In this document: positions 8,948-17,856 of the stretch, one piece after another | Layout: every line of letters begins with the position of its first letter | Position numbering within the stretch: the stretch's first letter is position 1 | Assembly: GCA_011523365.1 (NCBI GenBank) | Contig: WTGY01000027.1 | Coordinates: forward strand, 1-39,881 | Origin: Caldilineaceae bacterium | Lineage (GTDB): Bacteria > Chloroflexota > Anaerolineae > Caldilineales > Caldilineaceae | DNA length: 39,881 nt | Reading direction: 5' to 3' | The notes under the pieces: generated by a model | The model's database searches: none | Told to the model about the DNA's origin: nothing | Seen by the model: only the letters and a program-made list of their open reading frames with translations | Made by a program: the position numbers and the translations under genes

Positions 8948-9664
8948 TTGCCAGGCGCAAGACTGCAGCGTTTCCGAAACCGCCGCCACGCCGGCGCGCT
9001 GCTCGGGGCCATGCTCCGGGAGTTGCAGGCTGCCAACCCACTTGTCCTCGGCCTCCTGCGCGGTGGCGTACCCGTCGCCAGCGAGGTCGCAGGTGCTCTC
9101 AATGCCCCTCTCGACGTCTGGCTCGTTCGCAAGCTCGGCGTCCCCGGCCAGACTGAGCTGGCCTTCGGCGCCATCGCCGAAGGTGGTGTCCAGGTCATAA
9201 ACCAGAAGGTTGTCAAACAGCAACGGCTGGGCAAAGACCGAATCCAAAAAATCTCCCGTCAACAACAGCGCGAGCTCTCCCGCCGCGCCCGCCTGTTCCG
9301 ACGCGGCCGCCCACCCGCTTCTATCAAGGGCCGTACCATCTTCCTCATCGACGACGGCTTGGCCACCGGAGCCTCCATGCGCGCCGCCATCCAGGCCCTG
9401 ATCCAGCGCGAACCGCGTGAAATCGTTCCCGCCGTCCCCGTCGCGCCCGCCAGCACCATCGCCCAACTGCAGACCCAACCTACCCCGCCGGCCGGCAACA
9501 CCGATTCAGCGGTAACCAGCCCTGTCAGCCAGGTCGTCGCCCTGCTTTCACCCTCCCCGTTCTGGGGAGTTGGCGCCTGGTACGACGACTTTCGCCAGGT
9601 CAGAGACTCCGAGGTCATCCAGCTTCTTGACGCCCATGCCCGTTCTGGAACTGCACTATCGTAA
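8948..9664 (+). CDS. Phosphoribosyltransferase-domain protein
   Basis: Type I phosphoribosyltransferase-like protein of 238 residues, similar in architecture to the stand-alone family COG1926. The PRPP-binding loop is clear: two acidic residues and a glycine-rich turn in IDDGLATGASMRA (D135-G141). The N-terminal FRNRRHAG segment and LLRGGVPVA are also typical. The natural substrate of this family is not established. The start is TTG 8948, supported by AGAGG seven bases upstream and the lack of another usable start. A low-complexity loop (about residues 158-180) is rich in Pro and Thr. It is separated from the cytochrome genes by a stem-loop and probably transcribed on its own. Confidence 0.85.
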   Translation: MPGARLQRFRNRRHAGALLGAMLRELQAANPLVLGLLRGGVPVASEVAGALNAPLDVWLVRKLGVPGQTELAFGAIAEGGVQVINQKVVKQQRLGKDRIQKISRQQQRELSRRARLFRRGRPPASIKGRTIFLIDDGLATGASMRAAIQALIQREPREIVPAVPVAPASTIAQLQTQPTPPAGNTDSAVTSPVSQVVALLSPSPFWGVGAWYDDFRQVRDSEVIQLLDAHARSGTALS

Positions 9665-9939
9665 ATCGCCCTGGCCTTTTCGCCTGCGCACTCTCCCGTT
9701 CAGGGAACCGCAAGTGCCGAAGGGTCATGCGTTCTAAAAGCCAAAGTCCCTATGTGTCACTTAAGTCAGGCTTCTTTCAGCACTGTGAATCCCGTCTGCA
9801 GCCAATTCTCTCCTTGCAGATCACACTGCTCTCACGCGCCGGTCAATTCCCCCTCTACGCAATGCGAATGACGTAACAAGAAACCTTCAAAATACAGCTT
9901 CAAAATTCTACCGCATACTTGATCCTGTTTTTTCGCCAC

Positions 9940-9967
9940 TTGACACCCGTACCAGTAGCCATATAAT
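9940..9967 (+). promoter_or_regulatory. Promoter of the sugar transporter / PhyH operon
   Basis: Perfect TTGACA (9940-9945) and perfect TATAAT (9962-9967) with a 16-base spacer, 57 bases upstream of the binding-protein start. The preceding stretch from 9665 shows no gene or further structure I can support. Confidence 0.85.
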
Positions 9968-10024
9968 CTACACAATCCCCCCAAGTTCATCGGTGGGCGT
10001 TCAAAATCCAAAGGAGACGCAACC

Positions 10025-11419
10025 ATGCAACGTTCGTTATCAAGACGTGATTTCCTGAAAACCGCGGCCTTGACCGGAGGCGCAGCGGCCTTGGCCGCCT
10101 GCGTGGCACCAGCAGCCCCAGGCTCTGAAGGGGCGGAAAGCGAAGCCGCCATGGCCCCGGTCGAAATCCAGTGGTGGTCCTTCCCCCTCGGCCTGCCCGG
10201 CGACATCCTTCCTCACGGGACCTGGGAACAGGAAAGAGCAGACGAATACAGCGATATGACCGAAGGCGTCACCATCAGCTACCAGGCCGTCGGATGGGAC
10301 TCGATTGTCAAAGTACAGACCTCCATCGCATCCGGCAATCCGCCCCATACAGTCCTGCGCGCTAGCGTCGACGGCATCATCCAGGCTCTGCAATCCGACG
10401 TTGCCGTGGAAATCGAGCTCCCTCAGGAGTTCCAGGATGACCTGCCCGCAGGCTGGTACGAAGGCATGCACTTCCGCGGCAAGAACTACATGGTGCCCTT
10501 CTATACCCTCGCCAACGGCATGGCCATCAACCTCGACATCGTGGCCGAAGCCGGCGCCGATCACCTGCTTCCCCAGGCACCCGAACGGACCTGGAACTTC
10601 GACGACTACCTGACCATGATGCAGGCCTGCACTTTCGAACGCGATGACGGCTCACAGGTCTGGGGCGCTGTCTTCTCCGCCGCCGAAACAAACCCCTTCT
10701 TCTACTGGCCCGACCAGGTCCTCAGCTGGAACTGGGGAACTGACACCGTAGAGCTCCGCGACGGCGAGTGGGTCTGCAAGTTGGCCGAAGAGGAAGGCAT
10801 CGCCTGGCTGCAATGGCTGCAGGACCTCTACTTCGTACATGGTGTCATCCCCAACCCGAACGGCCTCAGCGCCAGCCGCTGGGACTACTTCTTCCAGAAG
10901 TCCCTCCTCGGCGGTATCGGCCCCAGCATCGGCTGGTCACAGCGTCCCGGCGTCGAAGTCGATCCCGATACCTTGGTCGTCACAGATACCGAGCGCGACA
11001 TAAGATGGATTTACGTCCAGCCCCCCACCAACCCGGGCGTACCGCACTCACTCTATTGGGGCGGTCCCATGCTCGATGTCAATTCGATCGTCTACCGCGC
11101 CGGCGGAGCCAACGAAATCGGCCCGTCCATCGACTTTGCACTCTGGCTCTCAAATCGCGAGAATCAGAAGTGGATAGCACAGTACCTGCTGCCCGCTCGC
11201 GTCTCTGCAGTTGAAGGCGTCACCAACCCCATGCTGGAATGGCACTACGAGCACTACATTCCTTATGGACGGCAGAGAGCCTCCGCACACGGTGGCCGCG
11301 CACGTGAGACCGTCGAACAGCTTGAGCTGGTGCATCAGAAGATCTTCCTGCCTGTTCCACCGGAAGAGGCTGTACAGGATTTCTGCACCACCATTGCCAA
11401 CCTGGAATGGTACGTGTAG
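10025..11419 (+). CDS. ABC transporter substrate-binding lipoprotein, Tat-exported
   Basis: Extracytoplasmic solute-binding protein of the family 1 carbohydrate type, 464 residues, expected to deliver its ligand to the two permeases encoded next. The N-terminus has a twin-arginine motif SRRDFLK (R7, R8), a hydrophobic stretch and a lipobox ending LAAC with Cys26 as the lipidated residue. Thus it should be folded before export and tethered to the membrane. ATG 10025 follows AAGGAG closely. The ligand cannot be read from the sequence; the family and permease type suggest a sugar or glycoside. A 15-bp hairpin follows the stop. Confidence 0.92.
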   Translation: MQRSLSRRDFLKTAALTGGAAALAACVAPAAPGSEGAESEAAMAPVEIQWWSFPLGLPGDILPHGTWEQERADEYSDMTEGVTISYQAVGWDSIVKVQTSIASGNPPHTVLRASVDGIIQALQSDVAVEIELPQEFQDDLPAGWYEGMHFRGKNYMVPFYTLANGMAINLDIVAEAGADHLLPQAPERTWNFDDYLTMMQACTFERDDGSQVWGAVFSAAETNPFFYWPDQVLSWNWGTDTVELRDGEWVCKLAEEEGIAWLQWLQDLYFVHGVIPNPNGLSASRWDYFFQKSLLGGIGPSIGWSQRPGVEVDPDTLVVTDTERDIRWIYVQPPTNPGVPHSLYWGGPMLDVNSIVYRAGGANEIGPSIDFALWLSNRENQKWIAQYLLPARVSAVEGVTNPMLEWHYEHYIPYGRQRASAHGGRARETVEQLELVHQKIFLPVPPEEAVQDFCTTIANLEWYV

Positions 11420-11432
11420 AGTCCCAATTCAA

Positions 11433-11480
11433 GCACTGCGTATTGCATTCACCCTAGGGTCGCCCTGCAATACGCAGTGC
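11433..11480 (+). other. Perfect 15-bp intercistronic hairpin
   Basis: Arms at 11433-11447 and 11466-11480 (GCACTGCGTATTGCA and its exact complement) enclose 18 bases. It lies between the binding-protein stop and the first permease start at 11492, with no T-run. In such operons hairpins in this position often stabilise the upstream message so that binding protein exceeds permease. That role here is inferred. Confidence 0.75.
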
Positions 11481-11491
11481 CCCCACAAAAA

Positions 11492-12439
11492 ATGACAGAT
11501 AGAGTAGACAAAATCGGCAGCGGCCTGCGAATAGGTCCTATGACGTTCCCGTGGCCGCGCTTGACAATCGCCCAGTCGGAAAAGCTGTGGGGCTACCTCC
11601 TCATCATGCCCTTCATGGCCTTCTTCGTCGTCTTCTTCCTCCTTCCCTACGGCATGGTAATCTGGTTGAGCGTCGTCGATTGGCATCCCCGCGGCGTCAC
11701 CGAGTACGTGGGCCTCCAGAACTACGCCGATGTCGTCGAAATGCCCAGCGCACAGAAGTCCATGGTCAACTCCTTCTATTACGCGCTGATGGTTGTCCCG
11801 ATCTCGACTGCCCTCTCGCTTCTGACCGCTATTCTTATCGTTTCACTTCGCAGCAGCAACCTGCGCGGCTTTTTTCAAGCCGCCTTCTACCTGCCCGGCG
11901 TGATCTCCGGGCTTGCCGTAGCAATTATCTGGCGCTTTGTCTTTGATTTTCACGTGGGCGTGCTCAACTACGCACTCTCACTCGTCAAATTGGAGCCGGT
12001 CAACTGGCTGGGAAGCATATATGCCGCCCTTCCCTCCCTCGCCGGCATGGCCATAGTCTCCAGTAACGGCGTCGCCATCATCATCTTCTGCGCCGCCCTC
12101 CTCAGCATCCCTTCCAGCCTCTACGACGCTGCCGCCGTGGACGGCGCCGCCTTCTGGCGCAAGCACTGGGCGATCACCCTGCCCCTCCTGACACCCGCAA
12201 TGCTCTACGTGATCGTCGTCTCCACCCTCGGCGCCCTTCAGGTCTTCGTGCCCATCTACGTTCTGACGCGCGGCGGCCCTGTACACAGCACCATCACAGT
12301 TGGATACTATATCTACAACCAGCTGATCTTCTACGCCAACGCCGGCACCGCCGCCGCCGCCGGACTGCTGCTCCTCGTGGCAACCGTCGGCTTCACCATC
12401 TTCCAATTCCGTCGCTTTTCCCAGGTTGTGGAATTCTGA
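11492..12439 (+). CDS. Sugar ABC transporter permease, MalF-like
   Basis: Inner-membrane permease of the CUT1 family, 315 residues with about six transmembrane helices. The cytoplasmic EAA loop that contacts the ATPase is visible as YDAAAVDGAAFWRKHWAIT followed by LPLLTP. I prefer ATG 11492; a GTG at 11477 lies inside the preceding hairpin. It follows the binding protein and is followed 15 bases later by the second permease. No ATPase gene is present in the window, so a shared MsmX/UgpC-type ATPase elsewhere is likely. Confidence 0.9.
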   Translation: MTDRVDKIGSGLRIGPMTFPWPRLTIAQSEKLWGYLLIMPFMAFFVVFFLLPYGMVIWLSVVDWHPRGVTEYVGLQNYADVVEMPSAQKSMVNSFYYALMVVPISTALSLLTAILIVSLRSSNLRGFFQAAFYLPGVISGLAVAIIWRFVFDFHVGVLNYALSLVKLEPVNWLGSIYAALPSLAGMAIVSSNGVAIIIFCAALLSIPSSLYDAAAVDGAAFWRKHWAITLPLLTPAMLYVIVVSTLGALQVFVPIYVLTRGGPVHSTITVGYYIYNQLIFYANAGTAAAAGLLLLVATVGFTIFQFRRFSQVVEF

Positions 12440-12454
12440 ACCGAAGGCCCGAAC

Positions 12455-13375
12455 ATGGCAACACAATCCCGGCTCAACAGACAGACGCCTTCACTCTTGG
12501 AACTGCTGCAACTGCGCCTGCTCCCGGAAGGATCGGCCAGCGCATTGCGCTACCTCGCGCTCCTCATGATCCTCGTGCTTGCCGCAATTTCCCTGTTCCC
12601 GCTCTACTGGGCTCTGATCACCAGCTTCAAGCACCCCTCCGATGTCGCTACAATTCCCCCCTCCTTTGTTCTGACGCGGCCCGTGCTCAAAAACTACATC
12701 GACCTCTTGACCGGCAGCGGCGTTGCCAACTCTCCGGTCCTCAAGTGGTTCTGGAACAGCGTCTTCACCGGCGCTGCCTTCACCCTCGGCGTTGTCCTCG
12801 TGGCCTCCCTGGCCGGCTACAGCTTCGCCCGCAAGCAGTTTCCCGGCCGCGACAAACTGTTCTGGCTCATTATCTCCACAATGCTTGTCCCGGCTTGGTC
12901 GACACTGATCGCCTCCTACGTCCTGACCTTGAAACTTGGCATGCACGACACCTACTGGGCCCTTATCCTGCCGGGCCTGGCCTCTCCTTTCGCCCTTTTC
13001 CTCTTCCGCCAGTTCGCGGTGACCCTTCCCGACGAACTGTTCCAGGCCGCCCGCATCGACGGCGCGCACGAGTTGCAGCTCTGGTGGTTGATCACAATCC
13101 CGCTGTCCAGGCCCGTCCTCGCAACCCTCGCTATCTTTACCTTTACCTATCACTGGAACGACTTCCTCTGGCCCCTGCTGGTGTTGAACAAACCACAGAT
13201 CTACACCATGCCAGTCGGCGTATCCATCATCATGTTCCAGCTGAAAGGCACCGGTCCCGCCTATGGAATCGGTATGTCGGCCGCCATTCTCATGTCCGTT
13301 CTTCCCATCGTCGCGTTCATACTGATGCAAAAGCAGATGATACAGGGGATCACCATCGGGTCACTTAAGGGATAG
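12455..13375 (+). CDS. Sugar ABC transporter permease, MalG-like
   Basis: Second CUT1 permease, 306 residues and about six membrane helices. Its EAA loop reads FQAARIDGAHELQLWW followed by ITIPLSRP, and the C-terminal KQMIQGITIGSLKG ending is typical of MalG-type subunits. It pairs with the upstream permease to form the channel. Only 30 bases separate it from the first PhyH gene, so transport and the dioxygenases are almost certainly on one transcript. Confidence 0.92.
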   Translation: MATQSRLNRQTPSLLELLQLRLLPEGSASALRYLALLMILVLAAISLFPLYWALITSFKHPSDVATIPPSFVLTRPVLKNYIDLLTGSGVANSPVLKWFWNSVFTGAAFTLGVVLVASLAGYSFARKQFPGRDKLFWLIISTMLVPAWSTLIASYVLTLKLGMHDTYWALILPGLASPFALFLFRQFAVTLPDELFQAARIDGAHELQLWWLITIPLSRPVLATLAIFTFTYHWNDFLWPLLVLNKPQIYTMPVGVSIIMFQLKGTGPAYGIGMSAAILMSVLPIVAFILMQKQMIQGITIGSLKG

Positions 13376-13405
13376 GTCGGCCAGCGCAATCGCAAGGAGC
13401 TTTCC

Positions 13406-14311
13406 ATGGACTACAGTCACATTGAGAAACCGGACCTGGGCTATCGCTACGAGTTCAGCATCGATGAACTCGATGCCATGAACGAATGTGTCGAAGCGCA
13501 CGGTTTCGCCATCATAAAGAACGTCTTGACCGAAGAGCTTGTGGAAGATCTTCGAAAGTCCGTAGTAGAAGTCCTCGATCCGGACGGAACGCTGGGCGCG
13601 GGCAACAGCTTTACCCACACCGCCTTCGTCGAGCATTCCCCCGCCTCCTGGAAGCTGTTTGACCACGAGCCGTTCATGCGCGTGAACCGCTTCTACTGCG
13701 GCGATGGCGGGTTGACAATTCACCGCTCTGCCGCCATCATCCGCAATCCCGGCTCCGATCCGCTGGGGTGGCACACGGACTGGCATGGATTTGCCCAGGG
13801 TCCTCCGCAAAACGCCGGCGATGTGCTCAATAAGTTTAGCTTGCCCTCCGGGCTCTGGTTCTACATCACCGGCTCCTTCCCCAGGCACGGCGGCCTCGCC
13901 GTCATCGCGGATTCGCACGGGCTAGACTGGGAAGGGCCCGAAGGATTCCAGTTGACCCCGGACAAGCGCTCATTCCACCCCATCGGTACAGAGCCGCATA
14001 ACTACGTCGGCTTCGACGTGCCTGGAATGGTCCCGCTCTTCGGCGAACCGACCGACCAGCTCGTCTTCGCCACCCGCACATACCACGCCGCCTTCCCCAA
14101 CCGCATCGACCGCGTCCGGCTTTCCTGCGGTGTCGGCTTCCGCCCCAAGGCTTACAAGATCGACGCCCCCTGGCCGCTCCCCGATACCGCCAAGGCCTTC
14201 ATAAAGGCGCTCCCAGAGCGTTATCAGCACTATGTGGAGGAATATACCGGCATCCAAAACGACTGGCGACCCGACGACGCCGAACCGCAAGCCGACGCCA
14301 TGATGGGCTAG
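13406..14311 (+). CDS. PhyH-family Fe(II)/2-oxoglutarate dioxygenase, copy 1
   Basis: Predicted cytoplasmic non-heme iron oxygenase of the phytanoyl-CoA dioxygenase superfamily, 301 residues. The iron triad is seen as H123 and D125 (GWHTDWHG) and H227 (RTYHAAF), with R236 or R238 nearby to hold 2-oxoglutarate. AAGGAG precedes ATG 13406. By hand alignment it is about 65% identical to copy 2 over the first 130 residues with no gaps. It has a longer C-terminus than the others (PQADAMMG after an inserted NDWRPDDAE segment). The substrate is unknown; linkage to a sugar-type importer suggests hydroxylation of an imported compound. PhyH family expansions have been reported in some uncultured, host-associated bacteria. 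Confidence 0.9.
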   Translation: MDYSHIEKPDLGYRYEFSIDELDAMNECVEAHGFAIIKNVLTEELVEDLRKSVVEVLDPDGTLGAGNSFTHTAFVEHSPASWKLFDHEPFMRVNRFYCGDGGLTIHRSAAIIRNPGSDPLGWHTDWHGFAQGPPQNAGDVLNKFSLPSGLWFYITGSFPRHGGLAVIADSHGLDWEGPEGFQLTPDKRSFHPIGTEPHNYVGFDVPGMVPLFGEPTDQLVFATRTYHAAFPNRIDRVRLSCGVGFRPKAYKIDAPWPLPDTAKAFIKALPERYQHYVEEYTGIQNDWRPDDAEPQADAMMG

Positions 14312-14383
14312 TGAGGAGTGTTCAGCAGCGCTCAGCGACCCGAAGCTGCTTCCCCACAATCAAGGACTGCCCCTTCAGATAAG

Positions 14384-14409
14384 CGGCCGCGCTCTTTAGG
14401 GCGTGGCCG
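14384..14409 (+). other. 11-bp hairpin between PhyH copies 1 and 2
   Basis: CGGCCGCGCTC (14384-14394) pairs along its full length with GGGCGTGGCCG (14399-14409), counting two G-T wobbles, around a TTTA loop. It has no T-tail and sits in the 139-base gap between the first two dioxygenase genes. Confidence 0.6.
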
Positions 14410-14450
14410 TCGTGCCAGTGCATGTACGTCTTCTTCGGCCGGAGAACTGA

Positions 14451-15338
14451 ATGGACTATAGCCACTTCCAGAAGCCCGATCTGGGCTACCGCTACGAATT
14501 CACACTAGACGAATCGGACGCCGCGCACCAATGCGTTGAGGCGCACGGCTTTGCCATTTTCAAGAATGTTCTCTCAGATGAACTGGTGCAAGAGCTCCAG
14601 GAGTCGGTCAAAAGGATTCTTGACCCGGATGACACTTTGGGAGAGGGAAACAGCTTCACCCATTCCTCCTTCATCGAACACTCTCCTTCCATGTGGAATC
14701 TGCTCGACCACGAACCCTACATGCGCGCACAGCGCACTTTGTGCCAGTCCGAGGACCTGTCCATCCTCCGCTCTGCAGCAATCCTGCGCAATCCCGGCTC
14801 CGCGCCGCTCGCATGGCACTCCGACTTCTGCGGCTTCTCCAACGGCCCCCGTACCTTCTCAGGCGACGTACTGAACCGCGGCCCTTGGCCGTCCGGCCTC
14901 TGGTTCTATATCACCGGCTCCAATCCCGAACATGGCGGCCTGGCACTCATCGAAGACTCCCACCGCAAGGACTGGACCCCGCCCGAAGGTTTCCAATTCA
15001 CGCCGGATCGGCGCTCCTTTCACAAAAAGGGCACCGAACCCCAAAGGTACGTCGGTTTCGACGTGCCCGGCCTGGTGCCAATCTTCACCGATCCCTGCGA
15101 CCAAATCGTCTTCGCTTCCCGCACCTACCACGCCGCCTTCCCCAATCGCACAAATCGCGTCCGGCTCTCCTGCGCCATAATCTACCGCCCGCGTGATTTC
15201 AAAATAGAAGCCCCGTGGCCCCTCTCGCAGGACGCACAGGATTTCCTCAAGGCATTACCCAAACGATTGCAACCGCTTGTTGACGGCTACGTCAGCATCG
15301 ACGACGACTGGCAAGGTGATGATGGTATGATGGGATAA
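14451..15338 (+). CDS. PhyH-family Fe(II)/2-oxoglutarate dioxygenase, copy 2
   Basis: Tandem paralogue of copy 1, 295 residues, with H123 and D125 in AWHSDFCG and H227 in RTYHAAF at identical positions. The N-terminal MDYSH motif and C-terminal DGMMG ending are shared by all three copies. By hand it is about 75% identical to copy 3 over the first 130 residues, so copies 2 and 3 are the closest pair. The change from HTDWHG in copy 1 to HSDFCG next to the iron suggests a different substrate pocket. A purine-rich CGGAGAA precedes ATG 14451. Confidence 0.9.
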   Translation: MDYSHFQKPDLGYRYEFTLDESDAAHQCVEAHGFAIFKNVLSDELVQELQESVKRILDPDDTLGEGNSFTHSSFIEHSPSMWNLLDHEPYMRAQRTLCQSEDLSILRSAAILRNPGSAPLAWHSDFCGFSNGPRTFSGDVLNRGPWPSGLWFYITGSNPEHGGLALIEDSHRKDWTPPEGFQFTPDRRSFHKKGTEPQRYVGFDVPGLVPIFTDPCDQIVFASRTYHAAFPNRTNRVRLSCAIIYRPRDFKIEAPWPLSQDAQDFLKALPKRLQPLVDGYVSIDDDWQGDDGMMG

Positions 15339-15450
15339 TGAATCAGGCGGGTTTGAGTGCCGCCAATATGCCGTTCCGCAAGCCGCCACGCTTGGAAGCG
15401 GTTCCGGAACGGGTGCCTGAAGCCTGGAGTAGGCCGAAAGTTGAAAACGC

Positions 15451-15473
15451 CTGGCCCCAAATGGCTGGGCCAG
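15451..15473 (+). other. Hairpin between PhyH copies 2 and 3
   Basis: CTGGCCC (15451-15457) and GGGCCAG (15467-15473) are perfect arms with a 9-base loop. A second possible stem pairs CCGTTCC (15371-15377) with GGAACGG (15406-15412) in the same 175-base gap. Neither is followed by a T-run. Confidence 0.5.
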
Positions 15474-15513
15474 ATCATTACCACCTCAAGCCTTACCTGA
15501 GAAGGAGCTTTGA

Positions 15514-16401
15514 ATGGATTACAGCCACATACAGAAGCCGGAGCTGGGTTACCAATATGAGTTCACGCTGGACGAGTTGGACGCCGCCCAGGAATGTGTC
15601 GAAGCCCACGGCTTCGCCATCGTCAAGAACGTGCTCACCGATGAACTCGTCTCAGAACTCCAGCAGTCGGTCAAACAGGTGATCGACCCCGACGACTCGC
15701 TCGGCGAAGGCAACAGCTTCACCCACACCTCCTTCATCGAACACGCCCCTGCAATGTGGAAAATGTTCGACCACGAACCCTTCATGCGCGCCCAGCGCGT
15801 CTTCTGCCAGGCCGAAGAGCTCACCATCAACCGCACTGCCGCCATCATCCGCAATCCCGGCTCCGACCCCCTCACCTGGCACTCCGACTTCTGCGGCTTC
15901 ACCGACGGCCCGCCCACCTTTTCAGGTGACATTCTCAACCGCGGCCCCTGGCCCTCCGGCCTCTGGTTCTACATCACCGGCTCCCATCCCAAACACGGCG
16001 GCTTGGCCGTGGTCGAAGACTCCCATGTCGAAGGCTGGGAAGGGCCCGAGGGCTTCCAGCTCACCCCCGACCAGCGCTCCTTCCACCGTATCGGCACCGA
16101 ACCAAAGGGCTATGTGGGCTTCGACTTTCCCGGCATGGTGCCTCTCTTCACCGACCCGGGAGACGAAATAATCTTCGCCTCCCGCACCTATCACTCAGCC
16201 TTCCCCAACCGCATCGACCGCGTTCGCCTCTCCTGTGGCATCGGGCTACGACCGCGCGACTACCCCGTCAACGCCCCCTGGGCGCTGTCAGAGGACGCCA
16301 GGGCCTTCATGAAAGCCTTTCCAGATCACCTCCAGCCCCTCGTCAAGGACTATGTTGGTATCGATACTGAATGGAGTGGCGATGACGCCATGATGGGGTA
16401 G
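15514..16401 (+). CDS. PhyH-family Fe(II)/2-oxoglutarate dioxygenase, copy 3
   Basis: Third tandem dioxygenase, 295 residues, again with H123, D125 (TWHSDFCG) and H227 (RTYHSAF). It shares the HSDFCG iron environment with copy 2. AGAAGGAG lies just upstream of ATG 15514. The gene ends with the family DDAMMG tail and is followed by an intrinsic terminator, so it closes the operon that starts at the binding protein. Confidence 0.9.
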   Translation: MDYSHIQKPELGYQYEFTLDELDAAQECVEAHGFAIVKNVLTDELVSELQQSVKQVIDPDDSLGEGNSFTHTSFIEHAPAMWKMFDHEPFMRAQRVFCQAEELTINRTAAIIRNPGSDPLTWHSDFCGFTDGPPTFSGDILNRGPWPSGLWFYITGSHPKHGGLAVVEDSHVEGWEGPEGFQLTPDQRSFHRIGTEPKGYVGFDFPGMVPLFTDPGDEIIFASRTYHSAFPNRIDRVRLSCGIGLRPRDYPVNAPWALSEDARAFMKAFPDHLQPLVKDYVGIDTEWSGDDAMMG

Positions 16402-16412
16402 GAGCTGAAGTT

Positions 16413-16458
16413 CCTGCTTCTGCTCGCCTCTGCCTGGGTCTGAAGCAGGCGCGTTTTT
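16413..16458 (+). terminator. Terminator of the transporter / PhyH operon
   Basis: CCTGCTTC (16413-16420) pairs with GAAGCAGG (16442-16449); after CGCG a run of five T (about 16454-16458) follows. The loop is long (21 bases). It lies 11 bases after the copy 3 stop. Confidence 0.6.
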
Positions 16459-16501
16459 CTGCTTTCGTGACAGGCAGGTTCCCCAACAGAAAAGAAATCC
16501 C

Positions 16502-16533
16502 AAACAAAAAGCGGCTGGCCCAGTGCCAGCCGC
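16502..16533 (-). terminator. Terminator of the minus-strand GNAT gene
   Basis: GCGGCTGGC (16511-16519) and GCCAGCCGC (16525-16533) form a perfect 9-bp stem with a 5-base loop. On the minus strand it is followed by TTTTTGTTTG, a good U-tract. It sits 26 bases beyond the stop of the GNAT gene. Confidence 0.85.
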
Positions 16534-16559
16534 CCTGTCATCACCAACTCCACCACCGC

Positions 16560-17522
16560 TCACGCGGACTTCTTCTCCATCCTCACCGAAGCCACCCGTC
16601 TTCCACCCAGTTCGAACTCTGCACCCGAACCGGCCCTTCGAAATCCCAACGCCTCGAACCAGGACTGCTTCTCTTCATCCTCAACCGAAACGACAGCATA
16701 GCATCCGCCCTCGCCCCGTTCCCGGGACGCGCCCACCGCCGCATCCACAAGCTCTTCCCAGACCTCCCCAAAGCGCGCATGCGTAAACGCGTCAATCTGG
16801 AATCCGCCTGGTTCATCCCGGCGCGCCGTCGACAGCCCGACCACCTTCCCCTCAGCCGTTCTCGCCGCGAACCACGTACCGCCGCTCAATCGGACCCGCT
16901 CAAAGCGCACAAAGAGACCCATACACGAATTCTGCGTGGCATAGCGAGTTGAGCACACACTTGTGTTCCCGTCCAGCACCTGCCAGTCATGTGGGCAAAG
17001 GATCAACGGAATTATTGGGATCCGGTCCGCCGGTGAAGCCTCCTCCACTGTTGCTCCCTCGCCCGAAAAGTAATCCACCAGGTAAGCCTCAGGAGATTCC
17101 CCGCTGAGGATATTCGCCATCACATTGGCTCCCGCCAGCTTGCGCCACCCAAGCCGGTGATAGACCCGCGCCGCCGCCGGGTTGACCGTCCCCAGGAAAA
17201 ACGCCTCGCCGCCCGCCGCACGAAACTCCTCCACGGCCCAGCTGCACAGTTCCGTCGCTAAGCCTCGGCCGCGAAACTGGGTGTCCGTGGCCACATCACT
17301 GAGTCCAGCCAGACTCGGGACCACTTTCGACTGCATCGTGAAGCATGTGCTTGCCAGGCGCTCGCCCTCCCTTCGCAAATAGAGCGTGCCCCCGTTATAA
17401 GACTCTTCAGCGCCCAGGAAAACCTCCCGCGAAATGTCCGGCAATACCTCCTCGAAAATCGACGCCCAAAATGGGAAGAGTTCGTCTATCAGCTCCTCTG
17501 AGATCGGCACTTCGTATCGCAC
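16560..17522 (-). CDS. GNAT-family N-acetyltransferase
   Basis: Predicted acetyl-CoA-dependent acetyltransferase of about 320 residues. The acetyl-CoA pyrophosphate-binding motif A is clear (TQFRGRGLATELC, the Q/RxxGxG/A pattern), followed by VNPAAARVYHRLGWRK, typical of motif B. The C-terminal half has a weaker second GNAT-like shape ending in SWFEALGFRR. I chose GTG 17522 because AAGGAG lies nine bases upstream; a TTG at 17582 would add 20 residues. Substrate unknown. The gene is last on its strand and closed by a strong terminator. Confidence 0.85.
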   Translation of the reverse strand: MRYEVPISEELIDELFPFWASIFEEVLPDISREVFLGAEESYNGGTLYLRREGERLASTCFTMQSKVVPSLAGLSDVATDTQFRGRGLATELCSWAVEEFRAAGGEAFFLGTVNPAAARVYHRLGWRKLAGANVMANILSGESPEAYLVDYFSGEGATVEEASPADRIPIIPLILCPHDWQVLDGNTSVCSTRYATQNSCMGLFVRFERVRLSGGTWFAARTAEGKVVGLSTARRDEPGGFQIDAFTHARFGEVWEELVDAAVGASRERGEGGCYAVVSVEDEEKQSWFEALGFRRAGSGAEFELGGRRVASVRMEKKSA

Positions 17523-17729
17523 TGGTCTCAACTCCTTCAAGTACAGTTCAACTGAAAGCACATCGAAGTAACCTGCTCGCAACCCGCGACACTGCTATCC
17601 AGGAACCAGGACAGGAATCCGCAACCGAAAACAATGACGTTTGTCAGTACTGCGACTTGCGGGAACAAAGCGCTTATCCCTTGAGGGCCAGGCCGCAGCG
17701 CTTAGAATGTCCTGTATGCCTTAGGTGTT

Positions 17730-17783
17730 CTTCGCGTTTCTTCGCGTAATTTCGCGGAAAGATTGGTTTTGTCTATCACAACC
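17730..17783. repeat. Dispersed CTTCGCG repeat, copy A
   Basis: A 54-base element built of CTTCGCG units every 10 bases followed by an ATTG, TTTTGT and TCACAACC tail. It aligns without gaps to 22922-22975, 42 of 54 bases identical by hand. The surrounding gap between the GNAT and dinB genes (17523-17856) holds nothing else I recognise. Confidence 0.7.
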
Positions 17784-17856
17784 TTCGAGCCAGAGACACC
17801 CCCAGGAGACCTGCGGCCTTCCCGAAATGTCAACGAAATTTGGCAATTGGCCACCC

